Shown one piece after another: positions 6,079 to 6,307 of a stretch of DNA of 6,307 bases. A program made the translations under genes and the position numbers. Below the pieces are notes generated by a model. That model was not told where the DNA came from, made no database searches, and saw only the letters and a list, made by a program, of their open reading frames with translations. The number at the start of each line of letters is the position of its first letter. The first letter of the stretch is position 1. Source of the stretch: an uncultured Pseudobdellovibrionaceae bacterium (GTDB taxonomy: Bacteria > Bdellovibrionota > Bdellovibrionia > Bdellovibrionales > JAMPXM01); the NCBI GenBank assembly GCA_934277865.1, contig CAKQVW010000177.1, positions 1 through 6,307 on the forward strand, in the 5' to 3' direction.

Positions 6079-6307
6079 GATGAAGTTTTCGTGAAATACA
6101 AAAACACGAAGATCGTCGAAAGCCCAAGAGCGATGCCGTAGCGAAGCGAGTCTTGGAGATTGGACCCCAAAATGAAGACGATGGAAGTCGTCAGGGTCAG
6201 ACTTGCCACAAATTTGTGCTTCATTGAGATCGAACGGTCGCGGTGCCAGTTGTCGATCAGGGGGCCGAACTCTTTATGAGTCCTTATCCAGTGGTTCCAC
6301 TTGTCAG
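6075..6307 (-). CDS. DUF454/YbaN-like inner-membrane protein, C-terminal fragment cut by the window edge
   Basis: Reading the minus strand from 6305 gives 76 codons ending in TAA at 6077-6075. No start codon lies at the head because the gene enters from beyond the right edge. The peptide begins DKWNHWIRTHKEFGPLIDNW, continues HRDRSISMKHKF, and then has two hydrophobic stretches (about 33-48, VASLTLTTSIVFILGS; about 56-71, YGIALGLSTIFVFLYF) before a short KTSS tail. The pattern W-x(n)-FGPxIxxW, then a basic segment, then K-x-two membrane helices matches the second half of YbaN-family (DUF454) proteins, small inner-membrane proteins of about 120-130 residues whose function is unknown. About 45-50 residues should lie outside the window. 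The RND gene follows on the same strand after 66 bases, so the two may be co-transcribed. Confidence 0.75.
   Translation of the reverse strand, partial: DKWNHWIRTHKEFGPLIDNWHRDRSISMKHKFVASLTLTTSIVFILGSNLQDSLRYGIALGLSTIFVFLYFTKTSS

Noticed and set aside
5872..6141. Plus-strand open frame spanning the RND start and the spacer
   Set aside because: It is antisense to the RND N-terminus and to the end of the YbaN-like gene, both supported by family patterns.

Overview
The window carries six protein-coding genes packed into two converging groups. It looks like chromosomal DNA from a Gram-negative bacterium of moderate GC content (roughly 50-55% by eye). The Gram-negative assignment rests on a full-length HAE1-type RND exporter and a YbaN-type (DUF454) inner-membrane protein. 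The sequence alone does not allow a finer placement; a deltaproteobacterial or Bdellovibrio-like lineage is only a guess. There is no sign of phage, transposon, CRISPR, tRNA or rRNA, and nothing suggests recent transfer.

Plus strand, 1-2200: the 3' two-thirds of a tldD gene (HExxxH metalloprotease subunit, cut by the left edge), followed with a one-base stop/start overlap by its partner gene tldE/pmbA. The two products are expected to form the TldD/TldE protease, which in characterised bacteria processes peptides such as microcin B17 and degrades CcdA.

Minus strand, 6307-2224, read right to left: (a) the C-terminal 76 codons of a DUF454/YbaN-like membrane protein, cut by the right edge; (b) a complete 1029-residue RND exporter; (c) an 89-residue single-domain parvulin prolyl isomerase whose start lies inside the end of the RND gene; (d) after a 103-base gap with its own promoter-like sequence, a 117-residue HPF/RaiA-like ribosome-associated protein with a very strong Shine-Dalgarno sequence. 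The last gene converges on tldE with only 23 bases between stop codons.

The TldD/TldE pair is a clear functional unit. The RND-parvulin pair is probably co-translated, but a shared function is not established. The HPF-like gene appears to be separately transcribed. No membrane-fusion protein or outer-membrane factor gene lies next to the RND gene within the window. I see no convincing new system here. The observations most worth checking are the RND/parvulin overlap, the HPF-like protein with its basic tail, the edge-truncated YbaN-like gene and two small inverted repeats.
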